A stretch of 64,000 nt of DNA from Ceratodon purpureus (Eukaryota; Streptophyta; Bryopsida; Pseudoditrichales; Ditrichaceae): contig CM026424.1 in assembly GCA_014871385.1 (NCBI GenBank), positions 7,431,320 to 7,495,319 on the forward strand, read 5' to 3'. Position 1 is the stretch's first letter; each line of letters opens with the position of its first letter. The position numbers and the translations under genes are program-made. Positions 44,953-57,447 of the stretch are shown piece after piece. A model generated the notes under the pieces. It did no database searches. It was not told where the DNA came from and saw only the letters and a list, made by a program, of their open reading frames with translations.

Positions 44953-47900
44953 ATGGCAGCTGCGAGTTTACCGATGTTAGACCAAATGGCAGGAGCTAGG
45001 ACTGAAGAATGCGTTTTGGATCATCACGCCATGGCCGCTTCTGAGGCTCTAAACACGTTAAGAGCGGCGCAGGCAGTGTATGAAAAAGCTTTAGTCAGAC
45101 TGAATCTCCATGCAGTAGTTGATTTGTCTCCAGAGAAAGACCGCCCACTGGCAGACAACTCAATCGCACTGAGGGGGCCGGATTCCTTTGGAGCACAGGC
45201 TGATACTTCCACAACGCACCATCCTCAGAATTATCCAGTCACCGGACATGGTGGTAAGTTATCTTCCAGACGCATGGATTTTGAGAGGTTTCAGAAGTTC
45301 AGAAATGAGGAAATATGGTAATTTCAGACCTTTCTGATGAAACTTTAGAAACATGTGAATATTTGTTTTGAAAATACCTAAGATTTAGATTCTGGAAGAG
45401 TCACCCTCTAATCACTGTCGATATTAGTATATCGATTGTGCCGTGATGGTGGGTGCAGTTTCTGTTATCGTCTGTTTCTGTAAACCACAAATGTCTCATA
45501 ACATATTAATTTATTCATTAACGTGAAGCATCTGGTTTAGAACGATCGCTGGATCCGACAGCAGCATGTTACTAGTATTGCACCAGAACTCCAAATCTTC
45601 ACTTAGTAGTTGTCGATGCAAAGTAGAGATGTACATTTAATGCGTGCTTTTCAGGTCACTCACATGTAGGATATGACCTCGTGCAAAGTCTTCCCGTGGA
45701 CATACCAAACTGCTCTGGTATACCTGAGCACTTCACAAGCAGACATGAGTATCATAATGCTGACGATTCTTCGCTTGACAACGAACAACAACATGCAGTG
45801 CTTACCTTTCCTGAAGGTGAAGCTGATGCTGTGACAATCATTGAGCGAGACATGGAGGGTCTACGACCGACGATGTTTCTGAGCAATAATATAATAGACT
45901 TCTACATTAAGTGAGTAGCGTACATAATCAGATTAGTCACTAGAGCTATGCGCAGATGAATTTTCCTTGCAGTGTGTTCAACTCATTTGTTGAAATAACT
46001 TTCAGATCCTCTAGTATAAATATCGTTCCTCATATTGAAGCTCTGATTTCTGTTGCTCTGATTGCAGGTATCTGGAAAGGACATCGCTTTCCTCGGAGGT
46101 CAGAGAACGGTTTTATTTCTTCAACAGCTTTTTCTTCACGAAACTGTTAGGGAACAACAATGCATCTACAGACATGGATCAGTGCAAGGTTGATTACGAG
46201 CAAGTACGGAAGTGGTCTGGAGGAGTGAACCTGTTCGAGAAGGACTACGTTTTCATTCCTGTCCTCCGAAGGTGGTGCACTAATCCTGTTCTTTGGCGTG
46301 TATTAACTGCTAGTTGAGATTGTGAGAATGGGAGGGTTTCAGTTTGGTGTAACTTGAAGAAACATCTGTTTCAATGTTTGCATGAATCCGACAGTACTCT
46401 GTCTAGCCAGTCAAAACGATAACTCTGTTGGTGAATGTGTGGAACGAAGGTGCTATTTTAGTCTCTCATATTCACAAGCCATTTGATGACTGGCAGTTCG
46501 CATTGGAGCCTCATCATCATATGTCACCTCCCTACTGTATCTAGTTCACCTGGTAAGGTCGTGTTTCTTGGCCGCTTCCAAATTTGCAATAAATTTCCAC
46601 TTCCTTATAAACTCGATTACCGATGTCTCATTTATGTTGATATTTCCGTGACAGGGAAGGGAAGGGGGTCACCTTATGTATTCCATCTGGATTCGTCTGA
46701 AGGGATGCATGAGAGCTTTGAAGACCAGGTGCGGAGGTGAGTCATTTGACAAAATCATGGATCGAGTACCCATCTCTCTAGATATGTCTATTTTCCCAAT
46801 GTATCTGGCTCTCTCCATAGACATCACTTAGAACAACCTTAGAAATAGTCTCCAGATCACTGTGCTAAAACTAGGACACTAAGTGAGGAGGTATGTGCTA
46901 TATACCCAAAGTGTCTTCCTTCTGCAATTTAACTGTCAATATCACAGCAAATTTGTTGAATCCATTACCGAGGCAGGCAACCAACTGATTGCAGTAGATA
47001 TCTGAGTTTAGTTTTGGTGCTGATGGCTCATTCTTGGACTAAAAAGTACTCTTCGTTAAGAATTAGAGGTCAATACTCCATGTTAAAACAACGCTAACTT
47101 TGATTGGGGCATAGAAACTAATGAAAACAATGTTTGCCAATGCATGTGCAGTTACTTATTAAAAGCATGGATGGAAAGATACAAAAGTGCAAATAACATG
47201 GATGATCAGTTGCTTTCTCTATTTCAAACGAAGTATGTACAAGCTAAGGTATCGACTGCTGTGTTCACAAAATATGTCATGACTCTTGTAACGTGGAAAT
47301 TTTGTCTTGTCGTGCGTTTTATGCTACACGAGAGCTGTAAAGAACACCTTTTCTTCTTCTTCCGATGTCAGTTACAGAATTTTGACTATGAGGTTGAGTG
47401 TGTCTCATAGGTTCCACAACAAAACAACGGCCATGATTGTGGCTTATATCTTTTACATTATGTTGAGGTCTTTCTCCACGAGTCAGCTTCACCAAACTTC
47501 AGTTTTGCTTCAAGTAAAGGAGGTCCGCATTTTACTAGTCCTCAATTTACAGCAGAGGTTTCTGCCAAGCGCATGGCCATAGAAAGAATCATTCTCGATC
47601 TTCATCGAAGGTCTAAAGAACGGGCTGCCAAACACATGGAAATTCAAATTCTTACTCAAGAGCTTAGACGAATCCAACAAAAGCTTTTGACATGCTTGGA
47701 TGGAGAAGGTGAACATCTCGTTTACAGAATGTTTTTGTTTGGTTGAGCGTTGAGTCTATCGTTCACACTCAGTCTTACAGAACGACTGCAATCTGTTATT
47801 ATTTTGGGTTCTCCAATACAGTTATGGAGGTTGTTTGCATGCTTTGAATGCCTTTTGCTCTACTTCACCTTGGCATGTCCCTGCAATTTATGATTATCTT

Positions 47901-50499
47901 AGTCACAGTAGAGTGGGGCATATCAATCAGCGGGGATTTGTGTGCCTTAACATTTTTTGTATGATGTGTCGGGTCCGGTCTGACAAATCGATCCTCTCAT
48001 ATTTTATTTCTTGGTTTGTCTAGATATGTCTCGTGGACGCAGTGAAATTGTGCGTAGCAGCGGCATATCCAAGTTCGATGACGAAGGTGATGAAAGCAAA
48101 GAGGCAGTCCATCCCTCAACTCGTAAAATGGCCATGGAAAACCAACACCAACAATGCCTTGCTGAGAATGGGCATTCAGACCATCCAACAAATCGGAAGT
48201 TAGCATTGGATAACAGTCCTTCAGATGGAGCTGAGGTTTCGCATGCAGAGTATCAAACAACAAATGAAATGGCGTCCGACAGGCACCTGCAACCTAAAAG
48301 ACTACAAGGTTCAATGTTACCTGGACCTTCGAAGCCTGGGACAAACAAAAGGGGTAGGAATTGGACAGAGAAGGAGACTTCGATACTGCTCGAGTGCAAG
48401 GTTGAAGGAGGCCGGTATTGCAAAGACAACCAAGGTGCCACACGTTGGGAGAAGATTTCGGAAGAGATTATGGTCAGACTGGGAACCGAGCTATCAGGAG
48501 ACCAGTGTCGGCTTCGATACGACACTCTATTGAAGGCTTACAATACAAGTAAAAACTATAGTTTGAAGACTGGCAAGTCTTTTTCTGAGATCTCAGAGGA
48601 GGAGCGACGTGAATGGAAATTGGCAAAGACCTTGATGCGAGAGGACTGGTACGAGGCCATTGATGCACTCTGTCACCGAAGTCCTCACAAAGCCAAGTCC
48701 CAAAAACGACCCAAGCTCAGTCCTAGTGATCATGGGAATGACTCGGTTTCATTGAGCCCATTTATTCCAGCGCCTCTAAGTCCACCAGCACCAGCTCGTG
48801 CATCAGTTCCAGCACTAATTCCAGAACCAGCATCAATTCCAACTGGAAGCTCTAAACTAGAGAATTCACCCGAAAGACAAGTAATAGTAAGTTCTGGCTT
48901 ACCTCCGGCCTGCCGATGTTTTGACTTCTTGGACAAGTGCCTTTCTGTGCAACTGTGCTGCTATTGATCATTCTCTCACCAGTATCACTCAAAATGATAG
49001 ACATGAATCTCGATTTCATTGCTCTCTTTGGTGGTGGTGCAGGCCATACCCGGATTCAGCACGTTGGATGAAGACTTGAGATCCACACTCCTTGATCTGA
49101 TCCAGTTCTTTTCAATGCAAGCTTGGTATGAAGTGACAAGTTGGGTGTTGGAAGAAGCGTGCCGAAGGCTGGCAATTGTGCAAGACCGACATCCGTCTGA
49201 AATTCGCGGATATGTAGGTTCATGTTGCAAGAGTTATGAGCTCGTGATCTTTGTTTTAAGCATTCGTTTACAACCTGCATTGGTTTCCTTAAGATTTGTT
49301 GTCTTCTCGTGTGAATGAGATCATGTTTCGTGTAGTACAATGTTTGGAAGTAAATCTAGCTACGACATGGAATATTAATGACTTGTCGTCGATGGTTGTG
49401 ATGGTGCTGAACTCATACGGTGACGTTTCTTGCTGTCCAGATATTTAAGCTTGCGAAGCTCAAACTGGTGAACTTCAACGGTGATTTTGAAGGGGTGCAG
49501 CGTTTGGAAGGGTCGGATTTAGGGGTGTTCAAGAAATTCGTGAAGAAGGTGCTCTGCAAGATCCCCGACTTGAACACCTTCCTTGAAATGCGCGACAATC
49601 GTGATTCTGTTGCTTTCCCGGAAGCGTCACTGTCGTGTTCATTGCTGCGAATCAGAGTGCTGAGCCTGTACAATTGCTCCAAACTGGAGCATGCCGATTT
49701 GAGTCACTTTCCCGAGTTGCGTTACCTGACTATTGAGGAATGTGGGGAATTGAAGGCGGTAACAGGGTGGGAAGTTGTCCAAAAACTCGGATGGCTTGAA
49801 ATACGCCAGTGTAAGTCCTATGTGGATTTTCCTCCTGTGCAATGCCTTCCTTCTTTGAGGGAGTTTAGCGTGGCAAGTAGCACTAGGTGGGTGAGCCACA
49901 TGATTCCGGTGCTCGACTTCAGCCAATGTGTTCGACTGCGTCGCCTGGAGATCTGGGGTTATAATTCCTTGGCACTAAACAGCATGGATTTGAGTTCGCT
50001 GAGGTTTTTGGAAGTCTTGAAATTCTCTAACTGTGCTGGGCTGACGACCATCCAGGGTTTGAGCGGACTGCAACATTCTCTCACCAAACTGAACATTGTA
50101 TGGTGCTTTGCTTTGAGAAGGGTTCCAGAGTTGGGATGGTTGAAGGCACTCACTCACTTGGACATGAGAGATAATGGTGTAGAAGAGATTCCAGGTTTGG
50201 TGGATTTGCATCTGCTCACTCAACTCATCCTTTTAAGATGCGTGTCACTGAAAGCGCTGCCACACTTAGGTCACTTGAAAGCATTGACCCACTTGAACAT
50301 ATGTTATAGTGGTGTGGAGGAGATCCCGGGGGCACAAGACTTGCACAATTTGGAGAGCTTATATTGTCATGGATCAAAATTAAAGACACTTCCTGACCTG
50401 CGTCACTTGCATCGATTACGGAAGGTGTCCATAGTAGACACTCCTTTGAGCTTGACAAACCCGGATTATGTGGAGAAATATGTGCGTTTAAAATTTTAA
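44953..50499 (+). CDS. USL copy 2: Ulp1-type SUMO protease / trihelix-SANT / LRR fusion protein
   Basis: Ten exons (44953-45253, 45655-45910, 46068-46271, 46497-46552, 46655-46736, 47152-47248, 47411-47708, 48024-48886, 49043-49213, 49441-50499) join in phase into 1128 residues with the same intron phases as copy 1. The N-terminus MAAASLPMLDQMAGAR is complete here. The protease set is intact (about His256, Asp285, Gln336, Cys342; motif GHDCGLYLLHYVEVFL). The trihelix-like domain is nearly identical to copy 1. The LRR part is much more diverged, with a longer first segment (VFKKFVKKVLCKIPDLN) and an extra piece LRFLEVLKFSNCAGL that copy 1 lacks. No NB-ARC, TIR, kinase or F-box domain is seen. 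Likely a nuclear deSUMOylating or ubiquitin-like protease with DNA and ligand recognition modules; this is inference from the domains. Its promoter lacks the copy 1 TATA box. Confidence 0.85.
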
Positions 50500-50504
50500 A
50501 GAGG

Positions 50505-51480
50505 AGAAGAAGGGATTTGTTGATGTGATTAGTGATTTTAGTGATGAGGAGTAAATATTGATAGTTATCTACAATTGTTATGTTCTTGAAAGAAATTTAC
50601 CAAAATCTATTATATTCTATGATCAAAATCAATGAGAATTTTTGTTATAAATTTGGAAAAAGTATCATGTGTGAAGAATGTGTTTTAGAAAGAAGAGAAT
50701 TGAATTTTGTACAATTATCCTCCATTTATTTAAATAATGATTCTTACAAAGGTTGCAATTAAACTTATTAAATTTTATCGAAATTGGAAGTAAGGTTCTT
50801 TGAAAAAGATAAAAACTTAGAAGGAATTTATCTTCATAATTAAAAACTTGAAGATATATTCAAAATTGGATTTTTGTAGAGTGGTACACCTTGATTTAAT
50901 GGAATTTTGAATCAGTAGAAGTGGAAGTTGGATACAATTGGTACTAATCTTATCAAGTGGAGTTCAAAATATCTTACTTCTTATTGAAAGTTGAGATTTT
51001 ATTTTTTATTTTTCTAAATTGGATTTTAAACCTCCAAACCTTCTTCCAACATTTATTGCATTGCAATTTTTCTTTTAATTCCCTAATCTCGCTCTTTATG
51101 TATTCATTTTGCTGTTAAAATATTCTTGAAGAAAATTCTACAAATCAATATTATTCTATTCAATGGATACGATTTAGTTCTGTTACAACATTTAATGCCT
51201 CAAAGTGTGAAACTTCAAATACTTCAATTAAACATTGAGTCCTTTAATTGAAAAATAATCCTCTAAAAATGAAATTGTAGATTTAAGCTAATATATGAAA
51301 ATTTCAAAAAACCAAATTTACAACATCAAGAGCATCTTATTTAAAATTCATTCCAAAAAATATTAATAATGTATATATTAATAATTAATTTTATATTTCA
51401 ATGTAGAAAGATTTTTAATTCTAAATTTCCAAAACACATCTAAGTGCACAAAAACAAAGACTAAGACATTTATTTGGATA
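50505..51480. other. AT-rich spacer after USL copy 2
   Basis: Collinear with 28,040-28,985 of unit 1, no reading frame conserved. Nothing else seen. Confidence 0.55.
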
Positions 51481-51494
51481 TTTAAAAATGTAGG

Positions 51495-51808
51495 TTTGGA
51501 GAATTTTGGATGAAAACCGGAATATTTTGGATGAACATTTGGATAACATGGATGAATGTTCCAAGAAGAATCAAAGGAGCTAAGGGAATGAGTGGCTACC
51601 GGTGCTCCTCAAAAATGGCCCAAAAATCCCACTTTTCAATGCTCCAAACCTACACTTTTAAAAGGATTTTTAAACTCAAATTTTCAGGAATAAAAGAGTG
51701 CACTAAACTCTACTTCTAGCTCAAAAATGATTTCAAAATTGACATTTTCAACCTTAGTCTAGATCATTTTATCAAATAGAAAGATCATTTTGGGATGGAG
51801 GGAGTATT
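51495..51808. mobile_element. Unit 2-specific block with a Stowaway-like right end
   Basis: The right border reads GATCATTTTGGGATGGAGGG then AGTA, which is the classical Stowaway terminal motif (CTCCCTCC...CCAAAA on the other strand). I do not find a matching left end, and unit 1 has different sequence here. Probably a truncated or rearranged MITE in a region where unit 2 also lost about 1 kb. Confidence 0.5.
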
Positions 51809-51847
51809 TGTTTAATTTAATGAGCATTTACCTAATATAAATTAGTA

Positions 51848-52160
51848 CAGTAAGAGTCCCCGCCTCGAGGGCCTCACGGGATGTGAAGGCCTGACGAGGA
51901 GGGGTAGGGCGTTAGCCCGACCCGACGAGGAAGGGACCTCACATCCCGTGAGGCCCATCGAGGCGGTGCCTCTTACGGCGTAAATCCCGTGGATCAGGGT
52001 TTGGGTATTTGGATCTGACGGTCAGGCTATCAGAATTTCGTGAGTCCCTTCTGCGGCACACCTTTTGCTGTGAGATTTCGTGAGTCCCTCCTGCGACACC
52101 CCTCACGCGATGAGAGGGGACGTCGCAGGCTACAGAAATTAAATCCAAAGGGATTTACGT
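51848..52160. mobile_element. Compound-hairpin MITE of about 313 bp, unit 2 only
   Basis: It starts CAGTAAGAG and ends GGGATTTACG, flanked by TA. The first 125 bp (51,851-51,975) form a long stem: GCCTCACGGGATGTGA pairs with TCACATCCCGTGAGGC. A second stem uses CGTAAATCCC and GGGATTTACG, with an inner stem CCTGCGACACCCCTC / GAGGGGACGTCGCAGG. The motif ATTTCGTGAGTCCCT is directly repeated inside. Unit 1 has the empty site near 30,095. Confidence 0.75.
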
Positions 52161-52745
52161 ACATATATAATTCTCTTTTTTCAATTCAAATGCATACTTA
52201 TCATTGTTTGTAATTGTAAATTTAAATAATTGTTATCTAAAGTGTGTCATATAGAAAAAGACAAATATATTGAACTTTGATCACCATAAACCAAATATAA
52301 AACTTTCACTTTGATTATAATTTTTTTATTTCAGATATTCTAAATTTATATTAAGTATTCAATAATAGTAGATGTAGCAATCATGACTACATCAGGCTTC
52401 TTTAACATGATAATTTTAACAAAAACTTCATCATTTAAACAAAGAAAACCATTCTAAAAAAATATTAGTTTTTATATAAAGTTTACAAAAAAAATTGGAA
52501 ATTGGAAATTGGACCTTGCAATAAGGATATATCTTAAAATCTATACTTGGTCCTATTATTTAAAAATTTGACCCTATAAAATGCAACATCACCTAAATAA
52601 TTTAATCTATTTAAATGGTATTTTTAGAAACATATACTTACAAATGTTTTAACAATATCACAGCTTATCAATGGTAATGAACCATTCCAAAAAGTGATAA
52701 ATGAAACAAAAAGAGGATTTAATTAGCCTATTGATTTTTATAAAC
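52161..52745. other. AT-rich spacer
   Basis: Collinear with parts of 30,100-31,250 in unit 1, no gene seen. Confidence 0.5.
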
Positions 52746-52858
52746 GCAAGTGGGAAAGAGATCCAATCCCTGACAAAATTTGCCCAATTCCTCCAAAATA
52801 GAAAATTTTGGAGGAATTGGGCAAATTTTCTCCAGGGATTGAATCTCTTTTCCACTAG
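52746..52858. mobile_element. Foldback element, unit 2 copy
   Basis: Counterpart of 31,254-31,368. The inner arms (CCAATTCCTCCAAAAT / ATTTTGGAGGAATTGG) pair better here than in unit 1. Confidence 0.75.
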
Positions 52859-53652
52859 TGACATTTACATCAAGAACCACATCACAAATATTCACCTCTA
52901 AAATTTGTAGAATTATCCAAGGGATAACTTTCAAATAACATGCACTACTCAATTATTGTAACCCACATTAAGCATAACAACAAATAAAAACTAAAAACTA
53001 AAACTAACCGCACCTGCACTGAATGGCATTGACTTCATTCTCACCAAAAAAACTAGCTGCAGTAGATTCCCACCCCTTCAATCTCCACTAACTTATACCA
53101 TAACATTAAAACAGACTCTAAAAAATCATAACAGTAAAACAGACTCCAAAAACTCTCAGAACAACAATCCCCTTGAAATGCTACAAAAACCACCTCAAAA
53201 GCTCCAGCTCCGAAGATAATCTGCCATATTCTTCATCTCTATAGAAGTCCTCACATTACAATCAACATTACAACACAACACAACAACAGTCCTCATTCAC
53301 GTCAGAAAATTCAAACGAAGGTGAAGAAGATGATGAAGAAGAATAAGAAGTCGAAGTTACAGGCACTGTGCCTGAGCTGGAGGCGTGAGACACTCCGCAG
53401 AAATCCTCCGGAGTTTACTAAACACGCCGAGATGCAGGATTTCTGCAACCAGTCACTGCCCATGGATGCGCAGGAGCGAGGCCCACGCGAACGAGTTACC
53501 TCCTAAACTAGTTAATGGATTATTAATAATGCCATCAGTGCCAGTTCGTCCATTGGTGGAGGCCTCCACTCGGTGGTCGGAATAAAATAATGAGAAATTA
53601 AATGTGGATTGATTGTCGAGACAATTTCTCCCGACTGGAATGAGTTAGTTTA

Positions 53653-54512
53653 TATATAAAACCAGGCAGCATGCGACGCCAGCAACGTGGGGGAGCTCGT
53701 CGAGGCGTCATCGCTTTCCACGAGTGACGTTGAACTGTTTTTGGAGTGGTTTGTTTGGGCTGTCTGCGTTCGGGACTCGCTCCTGGATCAGTGCCCGGTG
53801 TTTGTTTCGGATGCTGTACTTATTGGGAAGTTTTGGCTTTGCTGCCATAACTACAGCAGTTGTTCGGGTGTGCGGTGAGTTGAGTTGAGGTGAGTTGAGG
53901 TGAGTTGAGGTGAGGTGAGGTGAAGGTTGCAACGTTGCACCATGGCGGAGCCTGGCGCTACTCTTTCCACACGTGAGGCGTTCCAGGTACTGGTTCTGGC
54001 CGTGTCATGGTTTCGGAGATCTGGCTCGAGGTGGATCACGAGTTTGGTTCTGTTTTTTTGGGTGAGAGGTAGTCGCTGTGTTGGTGAATGCGGATCGTTG
54101 CTGTCGTTTCTCTCTGTTTGTGTCGAGGTATGGTGTGGGGATTGTGACGTCAGTTAGTCGGTTTTGTGTAACAGTCGAAGTTGTTGCAAGTTTTGTGGTT
54201 AGCTGGTTTCGTGGTTTTCAGCGTGAACTTGGGTTGAGATAGAGTCTGTGGACTTCGATCGTCGCACGTTCAACAGGGATTGATTTTCTTTTTCGGAAGA
54301 GAGTTGAGTTGCTTTACCGACATTAAAAATGCAGTTGTGTAATCATGTCTGTAATTTCTGCAGTCTCTGCGATCTCCTGGGTGTCTTCGCGCTTTCTTTT
54401 GGGAATGCAGAGTCGGGTTTACATTCGGACGTTCTTGTCTACCGGGGTGCTGGAAGTCGTCGATAGAGCTGGATTTCCTCTGGATTTTGGGGATCGCCAT
54501 CTTCTTCACAAT
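53653..54512 (+). pseudogene. Promoter and first-exon fragment of an unrecognised gene (unit 2)
   Basis: TATATAAAA at 53,653-53,661, a (GAGTT/GAGGT)n leader at about 53,877-53,922, then an ATG at 53,942 opening the same 15 codons as in unit 1 and a GTACTG donor. A downstream frame of 65 codons (54,345-54,542) begins MSVISAVSAISWVSSRFLLG and is broken in unit 1. A minus-strand frame of 180 codons (54,812-54,270) across the same place has no domain and I regard it as chance. The true gene, if any, is unresolved. Confidence 0.35.
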
Positions 54513-54812
54513 CTCCTGACTCGTTTCTTCGCATTTTTTTAAAGACCTATCAGACTCGGCTTCTGTTCCAAACTTTCTCGCAACGTAATCCCGACTGTCG
54601 GGTATGTACCTTGTGAGCTGCGCCTCGAGTCCTGACGACCTTCGTGCAGTTCCTGTGCACACGAACGTTTTTAGAAACTTTTCACATTCAATTAATCCGG
54701 GCTGACAGAGTGCCGGTACATGTAGGCTGGGGAGGCTGTATGTTACGCTATATGCACGAACAGTCCTTTCTAAGATTGCCGGGTTGATAGTAATCGATTC
54801 ACCTACACTCAC

Positions 54813-57447
54813 ATGGGTCGTGACCCCTCTTCAGTAACGGCGCTCTAGCCTGGCCGTTTCTCGCAATGCTTTCTCGTCTAGTTTCTTAACCAACTTTACA
54901 GTCTTCAAGTTTGTCTTTCCAAAAGGTTTGCCCGTCTAAGTTGATTGTTAAGCAGAGACTGCCGTGCGATCGCTTCACAAGTGCACGTTATGCTTCACCG
55001 CCTTCGTGTTTCACCTGATCCCCGCATCCTCCGACACACGTGCGCACAGAGCTCGCAGCTCTGGTACAGGAGTAGTTGGGTTCCCAGCTTTTCCACCAAC
55101 TCCATCTCGGCCTGTCCTTCTTCGCTCTCGAGAGCGTCAATCTAGTGCTGGTACTCTCGTCATCTCCCTTCCTCCCCTTCAGACACATTCCCACGAACGA
55201 CGTCACAGCTCTGCAAGGACCAGCCCTTCTCCTAGATTCCCTCTTCTGTCCTCCCAACAAGCTCCATGTTTTGTCGCCAACAATGGGTTACTCATGGATG
55301 GGTTGCTACTCTCGTGACATGGTGATGTTTGCAGGAGCATCTGGAGGAGAATGGACACAAGAGAACGGTGAAGAATGTGGACGATTGGTTGCCCGTGACG
55401 GGTGAGCGGACGGCGAAATGGTGGTACTCCACGTTCCACAATGTTACAGCCATGGTGGGCGCCGGCGTGTTGGGCTTGCCCAATGCCATGGTCTATCTGA
55501 CATGGTAACGTGCACTATCTCATCTCATCGCATTTCCTCTCATTCCTCTACCACCGTAGTCTAGACCCACGTGATGATGTTCTAACGTTTGCGATATATA
55601 TGTTCATGTGTGCAGGGGTCCAGGCGTGACGGTCCTGGTACTGTCGTGGCTTATCACGCTCTACACGCTATGGCAGATGGTGGAGATGCACGAGATGGTA
55701 GAAGGGAAGCGCTTCGACCGCTACCACGAGCTCGGGCAGGAGGCCTTTGGGCCCAAGTTAGGGCTCTGGATCGTGGTTCCACAGCAACTCATCGTCGAGG
55801 TTGGCGTGGATATCGTCTACATGGTGACGGGTGGTAAATCGTTGCAGAGGTTCTACGAGATTGTGTGCACAGGCAGCTGCCCTTTGAAACCCCACACGTC
55901 TGCTTGGATCGCCATCTTCTCCTCTGTGCACTTCGTCCTGTCCCAGCTGCCAAACTTTAACTCCATCGCCGGGGTCTCGTTGGCCGCCGCCATCATGTCA
56001 TTGAGGTACCTGTTTGGGTTATGTTTCTTGTTGCAAGTGTGTTTGACCTATTTTTTGCGATCTTTTCAGAGGAATTTAAAGTGTTTTGTGATCTGATACG
56101 ATGGTGTGATGCAGTTACTCGACGATTGCGTGGGCTATTCCAGCAGCGTACGGACATAGCTCCCCGCCTCTCACAAATGGAGGGTATGCGAACTACCACC
56201 TGCCAGACCAATCCATGGCAGGTCATGTCTTCGGTGCCTTCAACGCGCTGGGAACTGTGGCATTCGCCTACGCGGGGCACAATGTAGTGCTGGAGATTCA
56301 GGCGACGATTCCATCCACGAAGGAGCGGCCGTCCAAGGTGCCCATGTGGAAGGGAGTGGTACTGGCCTACATCGTTGTGGCCATCTGCTACTTCCCTGTA
56401 GCGATCATTGGCTACTGGGCTTATGGCAACAGCGTCGGAGACAACATCATCACCTACGTTGCGAGGCCCAAGTGGCTCGTTGCTACTGCTAATCTTATGG
56501 TCGTCGTGCACGTCATTGGCAGCTACCAGATCTACGCCATGCCCGTCTTCGACATGATGGAGTCCGTTCTGGTGAAACGGTTGCGTCTCACGCCCTCCAG
56601 GATGCTCCGCCTTGTCACGCGCTCTTTATACGTTGGTAAGTAATCGTGACAGGATCTCCATATCGCCACAATTCACATAATTCTCCATTGTGTGCAAAGC
56701 TGATGTGATTGTTTTTGGTCTTGATTTTGCAGCATTCACTGCTTTCGTTGGCATGACATTCCCATTCTTCGGAGCTCTTCTCGGTTTCTTCGGCGGATTT
56801 GCCTTCGCTCCCACAACCTACTTCGTAAGCATTCACTCTCAACAATCTCCGAATATGATCGATCATATTTCTTCTTTTATCAAACTTCAAACAACAGTAA
56901 TTTGGATCTAGTAGAAGATCAGAAATCACACTCTGACCTCCCTAGTACTGTTTAATGACATCACAGCCCTTATTTCGTGAAAAATTGTGACGTAATGGAT
57001 CCGATTGAATCAATTCACGTAGGAATTCCTGCCTCTCTCTTAAAACCGCTTCAATCTTGCATGAATTGGATATTTATTTAATGGTGAACAGTGATGGTGA
57101 TGATTTATGATAGTGATGATTTATATATGGAGTTCTGAGCTTCAAGAGCTGGTTCCTAGCTTTCTGGTGCTCTGATCATGAGTGAGGGGTGACTTTATAA
57201 AGAGATTTTTAAGCACCTGGTTAGAATGCAGTTGAACTGACGGAAGCTTCTGGTTGTGACTTGGGTTGGAATGCGGCAGTTGCCGTGCATCATGTGGTTG
57301 TGCATCGTGAAGCCCAAGAGATTCGGTTTCTCGTGGTGCTTGAACTGGATCATCATCGTCCTAGGAACGCTACTCATGGTGGTATCGTCTATTGGAGGAT
57401 TGCGTGCCATCATCGTGGACGCATCAACTTTCAAGTTCTACGAGTGA
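54813..57447 (+). CDS. Lysine/histidine transporter-like amino-acid permease (AAAP family)
   Basis: Proton-coupled uptake of amino acids across the plasma membrane, LHT1 type. Exons 55335-55504, 55616-56005, 56115-56635, 56733-56824 and 57280-57447 are well supported by phase and conserved blocks: KWWYSTFHNVTAMVGAGVLG, ITLYTLWQMVEMHEMV, RYHELGQEAFG, VVPQQLIVEVGVDIVYMVTG, SVHFVLSQLPNFNSIAGVSL, FAYAGHNVVLEIQATIPST, VVHVIGSYQIYAMPVFDMME, FVGMTFPFFGALLGFFGGFA. The first exon is uncertain: a 21-nt exon at 54,813-54,833 (MGRDPSS, donor GTAACG) would fit phase 0 and give 453 residues, close to the family length, but other starts are possible. About ten membrane helices are expected. No break is visible. 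Confidence 0.88.

Larger units (their letters stand above)
33361..54512. repeat. Tandem duplication unit 2
   Basis: Second copy of the block described for unit 1, same order and orientation. It begins with GCGCAAGTGT near 33,363, right after the end of the unit 1 terminal fragment, and ends where similarity to about 33,355 stops, near 54,512. It lacks the LTR element and the unit 1-specific MITEs but has its own insertions at about 37,401, 37,937, 40,710, 43,884 and 51,848. Confidence 0.85.

Noticed and set aside
54270..54812. 180-codon open frame on the minus strand
   Set aside because: No recognisable domain. It overlaps the duplicated promoter fragment on the other strand and is not maintained in unit 1. 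Probably a chance frame.
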